Of a DNA stretch of 64,000 nucleotides, positions 1 through 12,856 are shown piece after piece. The notes beneath the pieces are model-generated. The model saw only the letters and a list, made by a program, of their open reading frames with translations. It was not told where the DNA came from and made no database searches. Position 1 is the stretch's first letter, and the number at the start of each line of letters is the position of its first letter. This DNA comes from Neofusicoccum parvum (lineage: Eukaryota; Ascomycota; Dothideomycetes; Botryosphaeriales; Botryosphaeriaceae). The stretch is taken from the NCBI GenBank assembly GCA_020912385.1, contig CP087220.1, positions 1,536,859-1,600,858 of the forward strand. Direction: 5' to 3'. Made by a program: the position numbers and the translations under genes.

Positions 1-735
1 AAGTACGAGGATACGTCAAGGAACGCGGCTTGATTAATATTCCGCCACACGATCCTTTATCCACTATAGGAGACTTCGAAGACCTTCTATAGTCACTGGA
101 ACAAGCGTTTGGCGACCCCAATCGTCGTAAGACAGCACTTCGAGAACTCTATGAGCTCAAGCAGACCAACAAGCCTTTCAGCTAGTACGCCGCAAAGTAC
201 TAGTGTCTTTACACTGAACTTGACATGTCACCGGAAGGTCGCAAGGTAGAGTTTTAGTATAGACTCTCACAGGAGCTTAAGAAAGGCCTCTTCGCAGTCG
301 CAACCACAATTAGAGCTATGCCTTTCCACTAAATAGTAAGCCACATTCAGTAGATTAACAACGAGCGCTTATAGGCCGAACGCCGCCCGACTCGCTATAC
401 ATATTCATCAGAATCATCGTCGCAGCCATCACTCCAACCACCCCCTACAACGTCGACTCCAGTAGCTCCGGTTCTAGCTCCAGCGCCTACTATAGGCGGC
501 GAGCCTATGGACCTCTCAGCAATCGGCACACGCCCTGTTCCCTCGAAGCCTCGCCACCTCACTTAGGAGCAATACCAGCAGCGTCTTCAGACTGGTGTTT
601 GTATTAACTACGGCGCCGCCGGCCATCGTAGAGCTCAGTGTCCTCAACGTCGCAATGACGGCTCGTGCATCAAGCTTAACACTGCCCAAGTAGACAACAC
701 TCGTCAGTCGGATAACCGGAATGAGGAAAACTGAC
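1..735 (+). pseudogene. gypsy gag remnant with zinc knuckle
   Basis: Conceptual translation gives a retrotransposon gag-like stretch (around 90-400), a Pro/Ser-rich linker (around 420-520) and a CCHC zinc knuckle at about 600-640. The knuckle reads CINYGAAGHRRAQC: the second Cys is Tyr (TGC to TAC), a G-to-A change typical of RIP. Several TAG codons interrupt the frame, for example near 182 and 256. The 5' end of gag is outside the window. Confidence 0.75.
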
Positions 736-789
736 CGGCTCTGAGTAAAGTCCTACTCAGAAGCCACAGAAAACAGGCAAATTAACCAG

Positions 790-3700
790 TATCAACATCG
801 GCTTTGCAAGCGTCCAGCCCGACGTACTAGCACCTTCACGCAAACCCTGCTTATTACTCCCTAGCGTTATTAATAGTCGCCTTCGGACACACGTCCTCTC
901 GGACTCCGGTTGTAAAGGATTTGCTTTTATCGACCTTCCCTTTATTCAGCGCTACAACCTACCACTTATCCAGATGCCAGAGAAGCTCGCCGCTAATGGA
1001 TACGACGGACAAGGCGATACTATCAGCTAGACTACTTATTTCGAACTTACTCTTGCAGACGGCGCCCACCGCGAGACTATCACGGCCTATATAGTCCCGA
1101 AGCTCCACCAGTACTCAGTAATCTTAGGGAAGCCATGGTAAAGAAAACACGGCATCCTTCAGGACCATGAAGACAATCTTACTACATTTAAGTCCCGCTA
1201 CTGCCGTAAAAACTGCCTCAAGCAATGCAATGGTGGATTCCCTATCTCGACTTACAACGTACCTCATGATCAAGCACCTCTAGACAAGCTGATTAAGCAG
1301 AATCAACCTGATGATCCGGGTACAGCTAAACTAGTACAGCCAGAAGTTCCTATTGGAATCAGTGCAGTTGCTATTAACCGGCTAGCCGTCAGCAAACGCT
1401 ATAATCCACAGAATGGTGATGGTGTTCAGATCTTCGCTACATCACTTCATGATATTGAGCTTGCACTTAATCCGTCAGGGAAACCAAAGCCGAATCCCTT
1501 TAACAAGCTTCCCAAGTAGTATCACAAGTTCCTTGAGGTCTTTAGTAAGGAGCTGTCTAATAGGTTACCTCCACACCGTCCGTACGACCACAAGATTCCA
1601 CTTCAGAAGAATGATAAAGGCAATAAGAAACAACCACCCTTCGGCCCTCTCTATAATATGTCCTATGGCGAGCTACTCGTTCTCAAGAAGACTCTTGAAG
1701 AGAACCTCTCTAAAGGCTTCATCTAAGCAAGCTTATCACCCGCTGCAGCACCAGTTCTCTTTGCTCGCAAGCCAGGAGGAGGACTACGCTTTTGTATTGA
1801 CTACCGCGGACTCAATGAGATCACAGTAAAGAACCGCTACCCACTACCCTTGTTCTACAAGACTCTCGATAAGCTGTCACGCGCTATAGTATACACGAAG
1901 CTGGATATTATTGCTGCATTTCACAAGCTTCGCGTTGTAAAAGGAGAAGAATAGAAGACCGCCTTTAGAACTCGTTAGGGTCTATATGAATGGCTCGTTA
2001 TGCCCTTTAGTCTCTTCAATACCCTAGCCTCATGGCAGCACTACATCAACGACGTTCTACATAACTTACTCGATGTCTGTTATACCGCATACGTCGACGA
2101 TATCTTGATCTACAGTAATAATCTTCAGGATCACCGCAAGCACGTCAAACAAGTTCTCCAACGGCTACGCGATGCTGGCCTCCAACTCGATATCTCTAAG
2201 TGTGAATTCGAGGTTGATACCGTCAAGTACTTAGGCTTGATCATCGATGCGAAGCACGGCCTACGCATGGATCCAGACAAGGTCTCAGTAATCGTCAATT
2301 GGGAGCAGCCTCAATATGTCAAGGATGTCCAATCCTTTCTCGGGTTCTCCAACTTCTATAGACGCTTCATCAAAGACTTCGCGAAGATTGTACAACCGCT
2401 AACCAAGCTTACTACGAAGACAATGGAGAACAGCAGCTTCAAATGGACAAGTCAAGCAGATACTGCTTTCAATCAGCTAAAGCAAGCCTTTCTCAGTGCA
2501 CCAGTACTCAAGCACTTTAACCTAGAAGCTGAACTACAGCTGGTACTCGAAACTGATGCATCTGACTACGTCTCAGCCGGAGTCCTATCTCAGTATAACG
2601 AAGAAGGAGTTCTCTATCCTATTACCTTCTTCTTAAAGAAGCACTCGCCAGCTAAATGCAACTACGAGATATACGATAAGGAGCTCCTCGCTATTATCCG
2701 TTATTTCGAGGAATGGAGAGCAGAACTGGAAGGCAATGTAACTGGCCTACCAATTAAGGTTATCACTAACCACAAGAATCTTGAATACTTCATAACATCC
2801 AAGCAACTTAGTTATCGTCAAGCACGCTAGAGCGAGTTTCTCTCTCGCTTCGACTTCTAGATTAAGTACACAAGAGGCAGGTATTGCAAGCTAGATGCTC
2901 TAACCAGAAGATAGCAAGATTTACCACACCCGGATCACCGATTCTCCAATCAAATTATCCTCAAGGCTCACAACCTTCATCCGGATATTCATCCCAAACA
3001 ACAAGAACAAGCTCGTGCTATCACTATCTCTCCAATCTATATCCTAACTACATTCCTTAAACGTCAAAGCGCAATGGACACTTGTATCACGCAAGCCTAT
3101 AAGGACATGAAGGATAACAAGCTTCAGTCGGTACTAGAAGCCTTACAAGAGGAAAAGAAGCGCCTGGACGACGTCACCCTAGCCGATTGTAAAGAATCTG
3201 ACGGTTTCCTACTATATAGAGGCAAGATCTGGGTACCAGATACGCTACCAACGCCAGAAGATAACGAAGTAAACCAGCCATCAGCCCGCCTCGAGTTACT
3301 TCGTCAAGCTCATGAATCGCTTCTATCAGGACACCCAGGCGTAACCAAGACGTACGAGATCCTTCAACGTTATTACTACTGGCTAAAGATGCTGGACGAC
3401 GTCAAGCGCTTCGTGCGTAACTGTCATACCTGCACTCGGATCAAACCTAATAGACAGAAGCCCTCAGGCCTCCTACGACCTCTCCCAGTTGCTGAACAAC
3501 GTGGCAAGCACTACTCAATAGACTTTATTGTCGAGTTACCACCTGGCAATCGAACAGGCGCTTAGAACGTGCTGGTAATAGTCGATAGATACACCAAGCG
3601 TGTAGCCTTCGAAGCAACCACTAAAATAGATACAGTAGCAGTGACAGACATCTTTACACGTAGAATCTTCAGTTAACGAGGCCTGCTAGATTCTCTTACG

Positions 3701-4633
3701 TCAGATAGAGGCATACAATTCGTTAGCGACTTTTAGCGTACTCTTTGCCAGCGGCTAAGCATCAAACCCAATTTCTCCACCGCATTTCATCCTGAAATAG
3801 ATGGTCAAACAGAGCGTATGAACCAGGAGCTAGAGCAGTACTTACGCGCCTTCACTTCCTTCAGGCAAGATAACTGGGAGGAGCTACTACCCCTGGCGGA
3901 GTTTGCCATTAACAATCATGAGTCCTTAACAACTCAGATGACACCCTTCTTTGCAGACACTGGTGCTCATCCGAGGATGGGATTCGAGCCGGCGGACTTG
4001 AGGAATGCCAAGCCTATTGATAGCAAAGCGGCCGTAGCCTACGCTCGTAGAATGGAAGAGATAACCGACTTCTATAAGGCTTAGATCATAACTGCCAGAT
4101 CCACGCAAGCCGAATATGTAAACCAGCACCGTCAAGCATCGCCTGCGTATACCAAAGGCGACGAAGTCTGGCTGGATATACGTAATATCAAGACCCTCCG
4201 GCCCAGCAAGAAACTCGACTACAAATGGGCTGGCCCGTACCAGATACGCCGTATGATCAACCCACAAGCCTATGAACTGGCACTGCCTATGTCATTGAAG
4301 GTCCACCCGGTCTTCCACACCTCAATGCTCCGTCCAGCTGCCGACGATCCACTAGAAGGCCAGAGCCAACCACCTCCTCCACCAGTACTCGGCACAGAGG
4401 GTGACCCTGAAGCAGAATGGGAGGTTACCGTAATTGTCGGCTGTCGCCTAAATCGTCGCCGTAGAAGACACGAGTACCACGTCCACTGGAAGGGCTACCC
4501 ACCTGACCAATTTACTTGGGAGCCTGAAGAACACTTGATTAACGTACAAGACCTCGTTAAGGAGTTCCACAACCGCTACCTAGATGCTCACCATCCAAGC
4601 AAAGGTTTCCCGCCGCTACGGAAAAAAGGGTAA
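790..4633 (+). pseudogene. gypsy pol remnant: protease, RT, RNase H, integrase, chromodomain
   Basis: Domains in order: aspartic protease with a DSG active site at about 900; reverse transcriptase around 1770-2330 with an intact YVDD box near 2090; RNase H (TDASDY) around 2545-2830; integrase with an HHCC zinc module (SGHPG ... CHTC) at 3300-3440 and core at 3510-3900 (IDF, TSDRGIQF); a GPY-type end near 4230; and a C-terminal chromodomain at about 4410-4600 (EYHVHWKGYP, FTWEPEEHL). The chromodomain marks the chromovirus branch, which tethers integration to modified histones. In-frame stops, mostly former CAG/TGG codons, break the reading frame into pieces at 2000-2830, 3074-3565, 3818-4084 and 4253-4633. 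No functional Pol can be made. Confidence 0.93.
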
Positions 4634-4681
4634 ACTGGAGGACTACTGGCTTGCAGGAGCTACGCCTAAGGAGGGGAGTAC

Positions 4682-4971
4682 TGTAACGGTTAGTGGTTGA
4701 TGTTGAGCAGAAGGCACGTGAGGAGGCGAAGGCGATGACGTTACGCGCTTCCGCGACTTCATAGCGCTCGTTTGTACGTAGATTCTCGCACTTCGTGCGA
4801 CCTCTCTGTAGCAGCATCGAGTCTCATTACAAAGGCCATTTAGGATACTATCTAGGAAACCATCCTAGCTATAAAACCCTCACCCTAGACATCTACCTAG
4901 TAGATAAAAGAATGCTTAGAGCTAGTCTACTAGGCTAGAATAGCTAGAAGAAAATAGACTAATATAGAAAA
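4682..4971 (+). repeat. gypsy 3' LTR, truncated
   Basis: It begins TGTAACGG directly after a purine-rich tract (aaggaggggagtac, 4668-4681), as expected for the 3' LTR junction. A TATA-like CTATAAAACC lies at about 4870. It is interrupted at 4972 by the terminal TGTTGAACAA of copia A, and the missing part does not reappear in the window. No second LTR copy is available, so the call rests on position and ends. Confidence 0.7.
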
Positions 4972-5223
4972 TGTTGAACAATGAGGGTTCACAGCAGCGG
5001 TATAGAGACAGTCTACGATGAGTCGTTTAATTCTTCTACCTGTTAGCCGTACACGGAAGATATACGTGTGCGTCACGTACTACACTAAACCCCAATTGGC
5101 TCTCGCCAATCTGGTCCTTTTCGGACCTTTAGTTTCCCAACCAGATTGCTTCTCTAGGAAACCAACTCGCTCTACAGCTGAAATCCACCCAGGTGCAGTA
5201 GCCCTTAGGCTGTTTGTTCAACA
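4972..5223 (-). repeat. copia A 3' LTR
   Basis: The 252-base segment has perfect 10-base inverted ends, TGTTGAACAA at 4972 and TTGTTCAACA ending at 5223. A purine-rich tract (gtgggag on the minus strand, 5224-5230) adjoins it on the coding side. Only one LTR of this element is present, so age cannot be estimated here. Confidence 0.8.
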
Positions 5224-5260
5224 CTCCCACTCAGCCTTAGAGCGTTGGCTGCAAACCTAG

Positions 5261-7653
5261 TTACTGGATAAAGCTGGCAAAGCGGTCTCTTGCTAGAGGT
5301 TTAGTTAGTCCGTCTACCACCATGTCCTCACTGCAAACATACTCAACATGCACTCGGTTCCTTTAAACGAGGTCCCGGACGTTGTGATAATGCACGTCAA
5401 TATGCTTTAACCGTTCATGCACATGAGGATCCTTTGCAAGGGCTAACGCGGCCTGATTGTCTCCCTTTAGACTTGTAGTGCTGTTAAACTTCTCGTTCTT
5501 AAACAGCACTGCGCAATAAGGGGATGACCCGAGGTATTTACCTGCTCCCATCTCTCGAAGTAGCTGTACAAGCCACTGAGACTCCTTGGCGCAGGCGGAC
5601 ATTGCCATATATTCGGCTTCTATAGTAGAGGTGGCCACTGATCTTTGCTTTTAGCTCCTCTAACTGATTAGACCGTTACCAAGCAGGAAGATATATCCGA
5701 GGATAGACTTCCTGTCCGTTTTATCCATGGTATAGTCTGAATCTGAATACCCTGTAAGCCCTGCGCTCCCACTGTCCTTGTAGACTATCCCAAGATCGGC
5801 TGTTGATCTAAGGTACCGCAGTAGGCCTTTGAGTGCATGGCTATGATGTTCTGCTGGGTCACTTAAATACTGGCTTAGCCGGCCGATTGGGAACGCAATG
5901 TCTGGACGCGTGAGAACCGTAAGGTACATTAGCTTTCCAACGGCGTGCTGATACTCCTTTGGGTCGATTTGCTTATCGTTTGGTCTAGAGGGACGGAGAG
6001 CGTCGTATCCGTTTAGTGGTAGCGTTACTGGTCTCGACTTGTCTTTTTCCATGTAAAGGGTTTGAAGTGTTTCTTGTAAGTAGTAGGACTGGTCAAGACG
6101 TAGCATCCTACTCTTTCTATCACGAGTGACTTCAACACTAAGGATCTTCTTCATCTCCCCTAGGTCCTTGATCTTGAAGACCTTGCTGATGGCGTTTTTA
6201 AACCAGATAATATCCTCAATCTTTGGAGCGGCGATTGGGATATTATTAACGTAGACTAGTAAGATGATTTTTCTTTCGTGGTGAATAAGTAGGCAGGGGT
6301 TAGCTGCACTCTGACGGAAGCTAAGGTCTTTTAGTACTTTTATACAGTTACTATTCCAGTCTCTCGCGGCTTGCTTAAGACCATATAGACTGCGTAGAAG
6401 CTTAAAGACGCGTCCTGGCATGACGGTAATACCTTCCGGTGGGGCTATATAGATCTCCTTACGGAGGCGTGATTCCGTGAAGGCATTATTAATATCAACC
6501 TGATAGAGCTCAAGGTCTATAAGCACCACGATGGATAGGAACATCCGAAGAGTTTCATGTCGGACCGTTGGGGTAAAGGTGTCCTAGAAGTCATGTCTAA
6601 ATCTCTGGGTAAATCCTCTTGTAACAAGGCGGGCCTTTGCTCTTTTAAGCGAGCTATCGGGGTTTAGCTTTAGCTTAAATACCCACTTGCTTGTTATAAT
6701 ATTTGTTCCCTTTGGTGGTACAACTTCCTCCCAAGTTCTATTACCAGCGAGTTTAGTGAGTTCGGTTTGGATAGCTTGTTTCTAAAGCTCTCTAAATTGA
6801 GGGTCTCCTACTGCTTCTGTATAGGTCTTTAGAGTTGGGATCTCGGGTCTAACGACATCCTGGAGGGTTGCTAACAGAGCATAGAACACCTATACTTCCG
6901 GAGGCTTATAGCACTCAATAGGTGTTTGGCTGATGAGTGTAAAAAGACTCTAAGGCACCTTTAGTGCTAGCTCTTCTGCAGAAGGTTCCTCCTCCAGTGA
7001 TCTCTTTCGTTTAGGGATGAACACTCCCCTAAACCTTCTAGTTCCTAGGGCGCTACTTGGAGTAGCTTATTGTCCTCTAGGTTGATCCTCCTTATTTGCG
7101 GCAGTAGGGGGCGTTTCTTGATATAATGGATGTTAACCTAGGTCAACATTACCTCCCTTTTCTTCTACTACCGGCGAGTCCTCCCTCTCTTCCTCAGCAG
7201 GCTCCGGTGCAAAGAGAATCTTTCGTGGACGGCCGACTGGCCGTCTCTCAGGGACGACGTTTGATTTTGCCTTGACTTTTAGGTTTAAGTTAATGTCGCC
7301 TTCCTTCTCATTCTCTACAAACTGGATGCTGTGGGTCCGGATTACCCTTCCAAGGTCAGGAGCCCATAGACGATATTGCTTGTCAGTTTCATCTATATAG
7401 CCCATGAAGACTCCCACTCTCCCTCGATCCATAAGCTTGTCATGTCTGGATCTAACAGGGAGTGATCTAGGGTCGACGTATAAGTAGACCTTACAACCCC
7501 ATACACGCACATGGTCGATACTTGGCTTTTAACCTATAAATGCTTCCTCAGGGCTCGAGGGTTTACCGTCGATAAGAGGTCCAACTGCAGTCCGATTCCG
7601 TAGGTACGCATCAGTTTCGGCTACTTCCACCCAGAATTCGACAGGAAGCCTTG
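5261..7653 (-). pseudogene. copia A pol remnant: integrase C-terminus, RT, RNase H
   Basis: Read on the minus strand: the integrase end (LPVEFWVEVAETDAYLRNR, about 7650-7590), a linker with IN C-terminal sequence (7510-7133), reverse transcriptase (VDINNAF; PCLLIHHERK; 6544-5660) and copia RNase H (STIEAEYMAMSA ... GDNQAALALAKDP; 5638-5363), ending with a VDGLTKPLA-type tail and TAA at 5261-5263. The RT catalytic box reads YVNN instead of YVDD, both Asp codons having changed G to A. A TAA at about 5369 replaces a Gln codon. These changes fit RIP; the element is inactive. Confidence 0.9.
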
Positions 7654-7791
7654 TGTTGGAAATCACGTGTACGTTAGTTGCTAGATTAGGTATAGTACCG
7701 TGTTTGAGGATAAGTCGGGCACCTCTCCTGCCCCCCCTCACACGGCATGCCAAGAATCGTACTACATTCTGCTTCTCGCCAATTTTCAACA
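7654..7791 (+). repeat. copia B 5' LTR
   Basis: Begins TGTTGGAAATCACGTG and ends TTTTCAACA, giving TGTTG/CAACA inverted tips. The same 138 bases recur at 12857-12994. The first 16 bases also recur at 39973. Confidence 0.93.
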
Positions 7792-7803
7792 GTTATGAGC
7801 CCG
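7792..7803 (+). other. copia B primer-binding site, half-tRNA type
   Basis: GTTATGAGCCCG directly follows the 5' LTR. It is complementary to the anticodon stem-loop of initiator tRNA-Met (GGGCTCATAAC), not to its 3' CCA end. This matches the half-tRNA priming known for Drosophila copia and yeast Ty5. The complementarity is from memory of the tRNA loop, not from a tRNA in this window. Confidence 0.7.
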
Positions 7804-8058
7804 GAAGCGCATTAGATGCCTTCTGTCAACGCTACGATCCTCCCAAACCTCTTTTAAGTGGTTTTTTTCGCTGTTCCGCGGTATCCGGGCAGCACTTTTG
7901 GCATTTCTACCCTCTTTCTCTCTTAAAGAGCATCACGGAACCTCCGCTTTACTTCATTATCATCAAATAAGAGTCCTTTAATCATCTATCATTGACTGTA
8001 CACTTCTCTTGCCTCATTTAAGCATCTTTGAACTGTCTGATTGACCCATCTCGACGCC

Positions 8059-11000
8059 ATGAGCTCCTCAAAGACTGTAGTAGTCCTGAAGGGCTCACAG
8101 CAATGGGAAGATTGGTATTCGATCATTAAAGGACGTGCATAGAAGGCTGACATCTGGGAACTTGTTGATCCAGTAAAGCCGACGCTTCCGACGACAGAAA
8201 CGAAGCCAACCATTCCTTCAACTCAGAGTAGGGAAGTACTCGACCTCTATAGGATCAAGCTGAAGGAGTATAAGGAGCAGAAGAGATCTCTCAATGATCT
8301 TTTAGACCTCATTGAAGACTCTATTGCCTCCTATCTTCTTCCAGTCCTTCGCGGAGCCGAATCCTCCTCTCCCTATCACTACCTGAAGGCCCTGAAGCAG
8401 CACATTGCTCCTTCAGATTTCCTCACGCGCCAGACCCTCGTTCTACAACTCGACGAGTTGAGGAAGCCTCCTAAGCGTTAGAATATTCTCAAGTGGCTTT
8501 CTGAGTGGGAGAATCTCGCCCGTAGGGCGAAGGTCCATGGGCTACCCTATGTGGACGGCAACGACGGTGCTATCGCATTCCTCACTGCATTGTCACACGT
8601 CGATTCAGAGTTTACTGTTGGCCTCATGACCGAGATCCAGAGGAACCCTACCAAGGTCCTTGAGATTACCTACCTGACGGAGCACTATCGTCAACGCTAC
8701 CGTACCCTTACACTGGCAGAAGGAAAGTCTGTTTCAGCCTTTACTGCTACCTTTCGTAGCGGAGAGCAAGGCAAGACAACTCTAAAGTGTCAATATAGTG
8801 CCATTCATTGGTACCATGAGTGCCCTTACCTCAACAAGGACGCACGTCCTTCAGGTTGGGTGCTAAGCAAGGAAGCACAAGCGAAGGTCGCCAAAGCCTT
8901 GAAGAATCCTCGAATTAAGGCAACTGTCGATGCTGCCATTCTACGGCACAAAAGCATCAATCCAACTCAGCCTAGAGCAGACAAGGAGTCAAAGCAGGCC
9001 TCAACCACTGAGGATACTGGGCAGGACTCATCTGACGGCTCGAGGCACTCTTTGGCCACTGTTATCACAACAGCTTTATCAAACAAGAACAGGGTTGCTA
9101 CAACTACTCTTGGGCAGTCATGGATCCTTGATTCAGGCTCGTCTCATCACGTGTACAACCGTCACATGGAGCATCGCTTCACCAAGACTCGGGATGCTAC
9201 TCCAAAGGACACTATTACAAGCGGCAATGTTACGCTTCCAGTCACCTGTTTCGGTAACGTCACGGTTAACGCCATAGGACCACAGGGAATCAAGCCTCTT
9301 ACGTTAAGAGATGTTGCTTACGTCCCTACGTTCATGGCCAACCTTATTTCAATTACCAGAGCCAAACGTAAGGGCCTGGACATAGACACTTACCATATAC
9401 ACCTCCACCGCAAGGGTCGGACGGTCTATCGCTTTATGATCCATCAGGATCTGTTCTTCATTGAGCTCAATAAGACAGATCATCCCCAGCAGGATTCAGG
9501 CAGTATCAAGGCAGGTGTAGCTATTCGCACACTTCCTGCAGAAACACTGCACACCATCTTTGCCCATACTGGCAAAAACACCATTCAAGCCCTTCTAGAG
9601 GCAACGGACGGTATCATGATCTAGGAGGAGACTTCATTGCCTCAGCATTATGACACCTACGCTCTAACCAAGGCATACCAATTAGTTTCACGCTCTCCCG
9701 CACATGAGGAGTCACGCAGCAAGCCATTCTTTCAAGCATCAGTCGACATGACTAGCATAATCCAGGCCTTCAACGGTGATCAGTATATCACGCATCTAGA
9801 GTGTACTGAGATCAACTTCACGCTGGCCAAGACCCACGCGCTCAAATCAGAAGTGCCAGACATCATTCTAGACTTCTTGCAACTCCTCAAAGTTCGCTTT
9901 GATTGCCAAACAGCCTTCCTACGCTCTGACGGCGAGAAATCGCTTGGTTATATATTTAGTCAGGAGCTCAGAAGACGGGGCATTACTTGGGAGACATCAT
10001 CACCTTACACACCTCAGCAGAACGGGAACTCTGAGCAGTCAGGCCATCTCATCATTCTTAAGGTAAGAGCTTTACGAGTGGGCGCTAACCTACTAGATCG
10101 CCTATGGCCTGAGACTGTCCAAGCGGCAGTATATATCTTCAATCGTACCCCTTCCCGCCGGCTTGGCTGGAGGACTCCATTTAAGTTACTTCATAGGAAG
10201 AAGCCTAACGTCTCGCATCTACGTGTGTATGGCTGCAAAGCATATGCACTGGATAAGCACATACCTCGCACTGAGAAGCTCAAGGAACGTGCTCTTATGG
10301 GCTACCTTGTGGGATACGATTCCACGAATATTTACCGCATCTAGTTTCCTCCAGAGGATAGAATCATTCGCACATGAGACGTCACCTTTGATGAGGACTC
10401 AAGGTACTCCCTAAACAACATTGAGCACTATTATAAAGTGCTAGAAGCAGAAGAAGAGCCTCATACGCTAGAACGGCCAAGAATTCACCTCTCTAACTCA
10501 GACACTAAAGATTCAGAGCTTGAAGACGTTATAACTCCTGACACAAGCGAATCTAAAGGTGAGGGGGTGGGTATAGACCCCACTAAAGGTCAAATGCCCA
10601 CTCCAATACCTACTGAGGACTCATATAACTCCTTAACGCCACCATACGACGAGTCTCCAGGGCCAGAAACCCCTTAAGACTCAGGGGGTGATTCACAACT
10701 ACCACAACGGCGTCTTCTACCTATATAATACGACACCGATCCTCTCGCTACAGCCGAAGTTGGCAACAGGGCACCAAGAGCGGATATGATTTCAGGGTAC
10801 TTAACACCTGAGAACATCATTCAAGGCCCTAGAACGCGCCATCAACGCAGGGCTCAAGCAGCAGTGATTAACAACAACAACTAGGACGACCAATCCTACC
10901 TTAAAGCCTTTGTAGCAGGCCTCTCTATGAGAAAACCAATACCGAAGATCCACAAGGACCAACTGCTACCACCACCAAGCAATCATTCAGAGCTCATAAC

Positions 11001-12531
11001 GCATCCCTTCAAGAATCAGTTCATAGAGGCCATGGATGAGGCTCTCAAGAAGAACGAGCATCAGGAGGTATGGAGGAGAATACCTATTCTCAATGCTAGG
11101 AAAGTAGGGAAGCAAGTCATCCCTCTTACCTAGGTCTATACCTACAAATTCGATGAGAAAGGCAACCTCATCAAGTTCAAAGCGCGCATCTATGTCAGAG
11201 GTGACCTTTAGCACACCTATCAGGACACGTACGCCGCCACTCTTACCTTCAAGATCCTTCGCTTCTTGCTAGCAATTATTTATGCATTTGACCTCGAGAT
11301 GCGTCAATACGACGTTGTCAATGCATTCCCTCATGTACCGTTGGATGAGGAAGTCTACTGCAGTCCGCCTAAGGGCATGAACATTACTTTAGGACTCGTA
11401 CTTCTTCTCCTCCGTGCCCTCTATAGTCTCAAGCAGTCACCTACATTATGGCAGAAACACTTCTGCAAGACGCTCAAGAGCTTGGGACTACGCCCTATTA
11501 GAGATGCTCCATGTCTCTATTTCAACGACTATTTACTGGTTTTCTTCTTTGTAGATGATGTTATTGTTGCTTTTAAGAAGAAGGACGAAGAATACGCCAA
11601 TGCCTTCCAAGAGAAGCTCTTCAAGGTGTATAAGATACGAGCAATAGGAGAAGCCCAGTGGTTCCTAGCCATAAGGATCGTCCGGGACCGTAAGAGGCGT
11701 CAATTATAGCTATCTCAGGAGTCCTACGTCAATGGATTAATCAGCAAGTACGGCGTTAAGGACCACTCTTTCGCGCGAACCCCTCTGCCTACAGATAAGG
11801 ATATCAGATCCAACGATGATCTCGCAACAGCGCAGGATATTCATGCCTACCAAAGCATAATAGGCTCTATCAACTTCGCTGCCGTCTACACGAGACCTGA
11901 TACTGCATTTGCCTCCACACGGCTATCAGAGTATCTTCGCAATCCATCTAAGCGTCATATCCATCTCGCTAAGCGTGTTCTATCTTACCTGGCTGGAACC
12001 AAGCATCACAGCATCTACTACCACGGCAATAGCTCTGATAAGAAGAACATCTTTACCATCAGCAGTAACGCGTCATATGCCAATGACATTAAGACCAGAC
12101 GAAGTCACCAAGGGTCATTATACTTGTTATATAACTCTCCCATTGATTGGCGTGCAACCAAGCAGCCAACAGTCACCACATCTACCATAGAAGCAGAGCT
12201 TCTCGCCCTTTCAGAGACAGCCAAGCAATGCTACTGGTGGAGACGCCTTTTTAAGCAAGTGGACTACAATCCGGGTCATCTCATTCAAGTTCAATGTGAC
12301 AACAAGCAGACCCTGCGCCTCATGGAGGAGAACGTAGCAAAATTGGCCACCAAGCTTCGCCATATGGACATTCACAGTCACTGGTTGCGTCAGGAGGCTC
12401 AGGCAGGCAATATCCACTTCATATAGACCCCCACTGCAAGCATGTTCGCGGACGGGCTGACCAAGCCGCTACCAAAGCAGAAGCACCGGACCTTCGTTGC
12501 GCAGCTCGGCCTTCTGCCTATGCCAACGTAG
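8059..12531 (+). pseudogene. copia B gag-pol polyprotein, broken by stops
   Basis: The start at 8059 (MSSSKTVVVLKG) opens a gag domain with a zinc knuckle near 8790, in which the second Cys is Tyr. The protease has ILDSGSSHHVYN at about 9125. The integrase shows YTPQQNGNSEQSG at about 10005 and the YIFNRTPSRRLGWRTPF region near 10135. RT lies at about 11130-11700 (VVNAFPHVPLDEEVY; FFVDDVIV). RNase H lies at about 12040-12430 (TIEAELLALSE; VQCDNKQTLRL), followed by ADGLTKPLPK, and TAG ends the frame at 12529-12531. Internal TAG/TAA codons near 8139, 8478, 9622, 10342, 11132, 11707 and 12424 break it; most are one C-to-T or G-to-A step from Gln or Trp. Confidence 0.92.
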
Positions 12532-12856
12532 TGGTGAAATACTCTTTCCAACATGTTATAATTGCTACACCGTGTATGGAAGTCTTCTTTCCTTATGTTA
12601 CTGTTTTTTTTTCAGTCCTCTTAGTCATTCAACGACGATGCCTACCCCTACGCATCCATCTAAGGTAACAACGCATCCGTTTATAGCGATGCTATTCGTT
12701 GCCTACTATTTCAATATCTACGAAGCGAGATCGCAACACTCGCAGGCGTTAGGTATGCCTTTTTCGTTTTCCTTATTGCTGGACAATACCATTCACTCAT
12801 TATCGTGGACTGCCTAATCAGGCAAAGCGTTGATTTACCACTCCACGAAGGGGGTA
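12532..12856 (+). other. copia B 3' non-coding region and polypurine tract
   Basis: No coding signal. It ends in a purine-rich tract (ccacgaagggggta, 12843-12856) immediately before the 3' LTR, where plus-strand priming would start. Confidence 0.6.

Larger units (their letters stand above)
1..4971 (+). mobile_element. Ty3/gypsy chromovirus, 5' end outside window, 3' LTR cut by copia A
   Basis: A gag-protease-RT-RNase H-integrase-chromodomain order is readable through about 4.6 kb, followed by a purine-rich tract and the start of a 3' LTR. The 5' LTR lies before the window. Many in-frame TAG/TAA codons sit where CAG, CAA or TGG would be expected, the pattern RIP leaves. The element is dead. 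The 3' LTR stops abruptly at 4971, where the LTR of copia A begins, so the copia insertion is younger than the gypsy element. Confidence 0.93.
4972..7653 (-). mobile_element. copia A: Ty1/copia element, 3' half only
   Basis: A minus-strand copia element with its 3' LTR at 4972-5223 and pol running leftward from 7653. The 5' half (gag, protease, integrase core, 5' LTR) is absent. The integrase reading frame is cut at 7653/7654 by the 5' LTR of copia B, and what lies beyond copia B (12995 onward) is TLH, not the rest of copia A. The missing half was therefore lost by rearrangement rather than merely displaced by a clean insertion. Confidence 0.88.

Noticed and set aside
4682..5053. Gypsy LTR ending at TAGCCGTACA near 5051
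   Set aside because: The inverted ends at 4972 and 5223 show that this sequence belongs to the copia A LTR.
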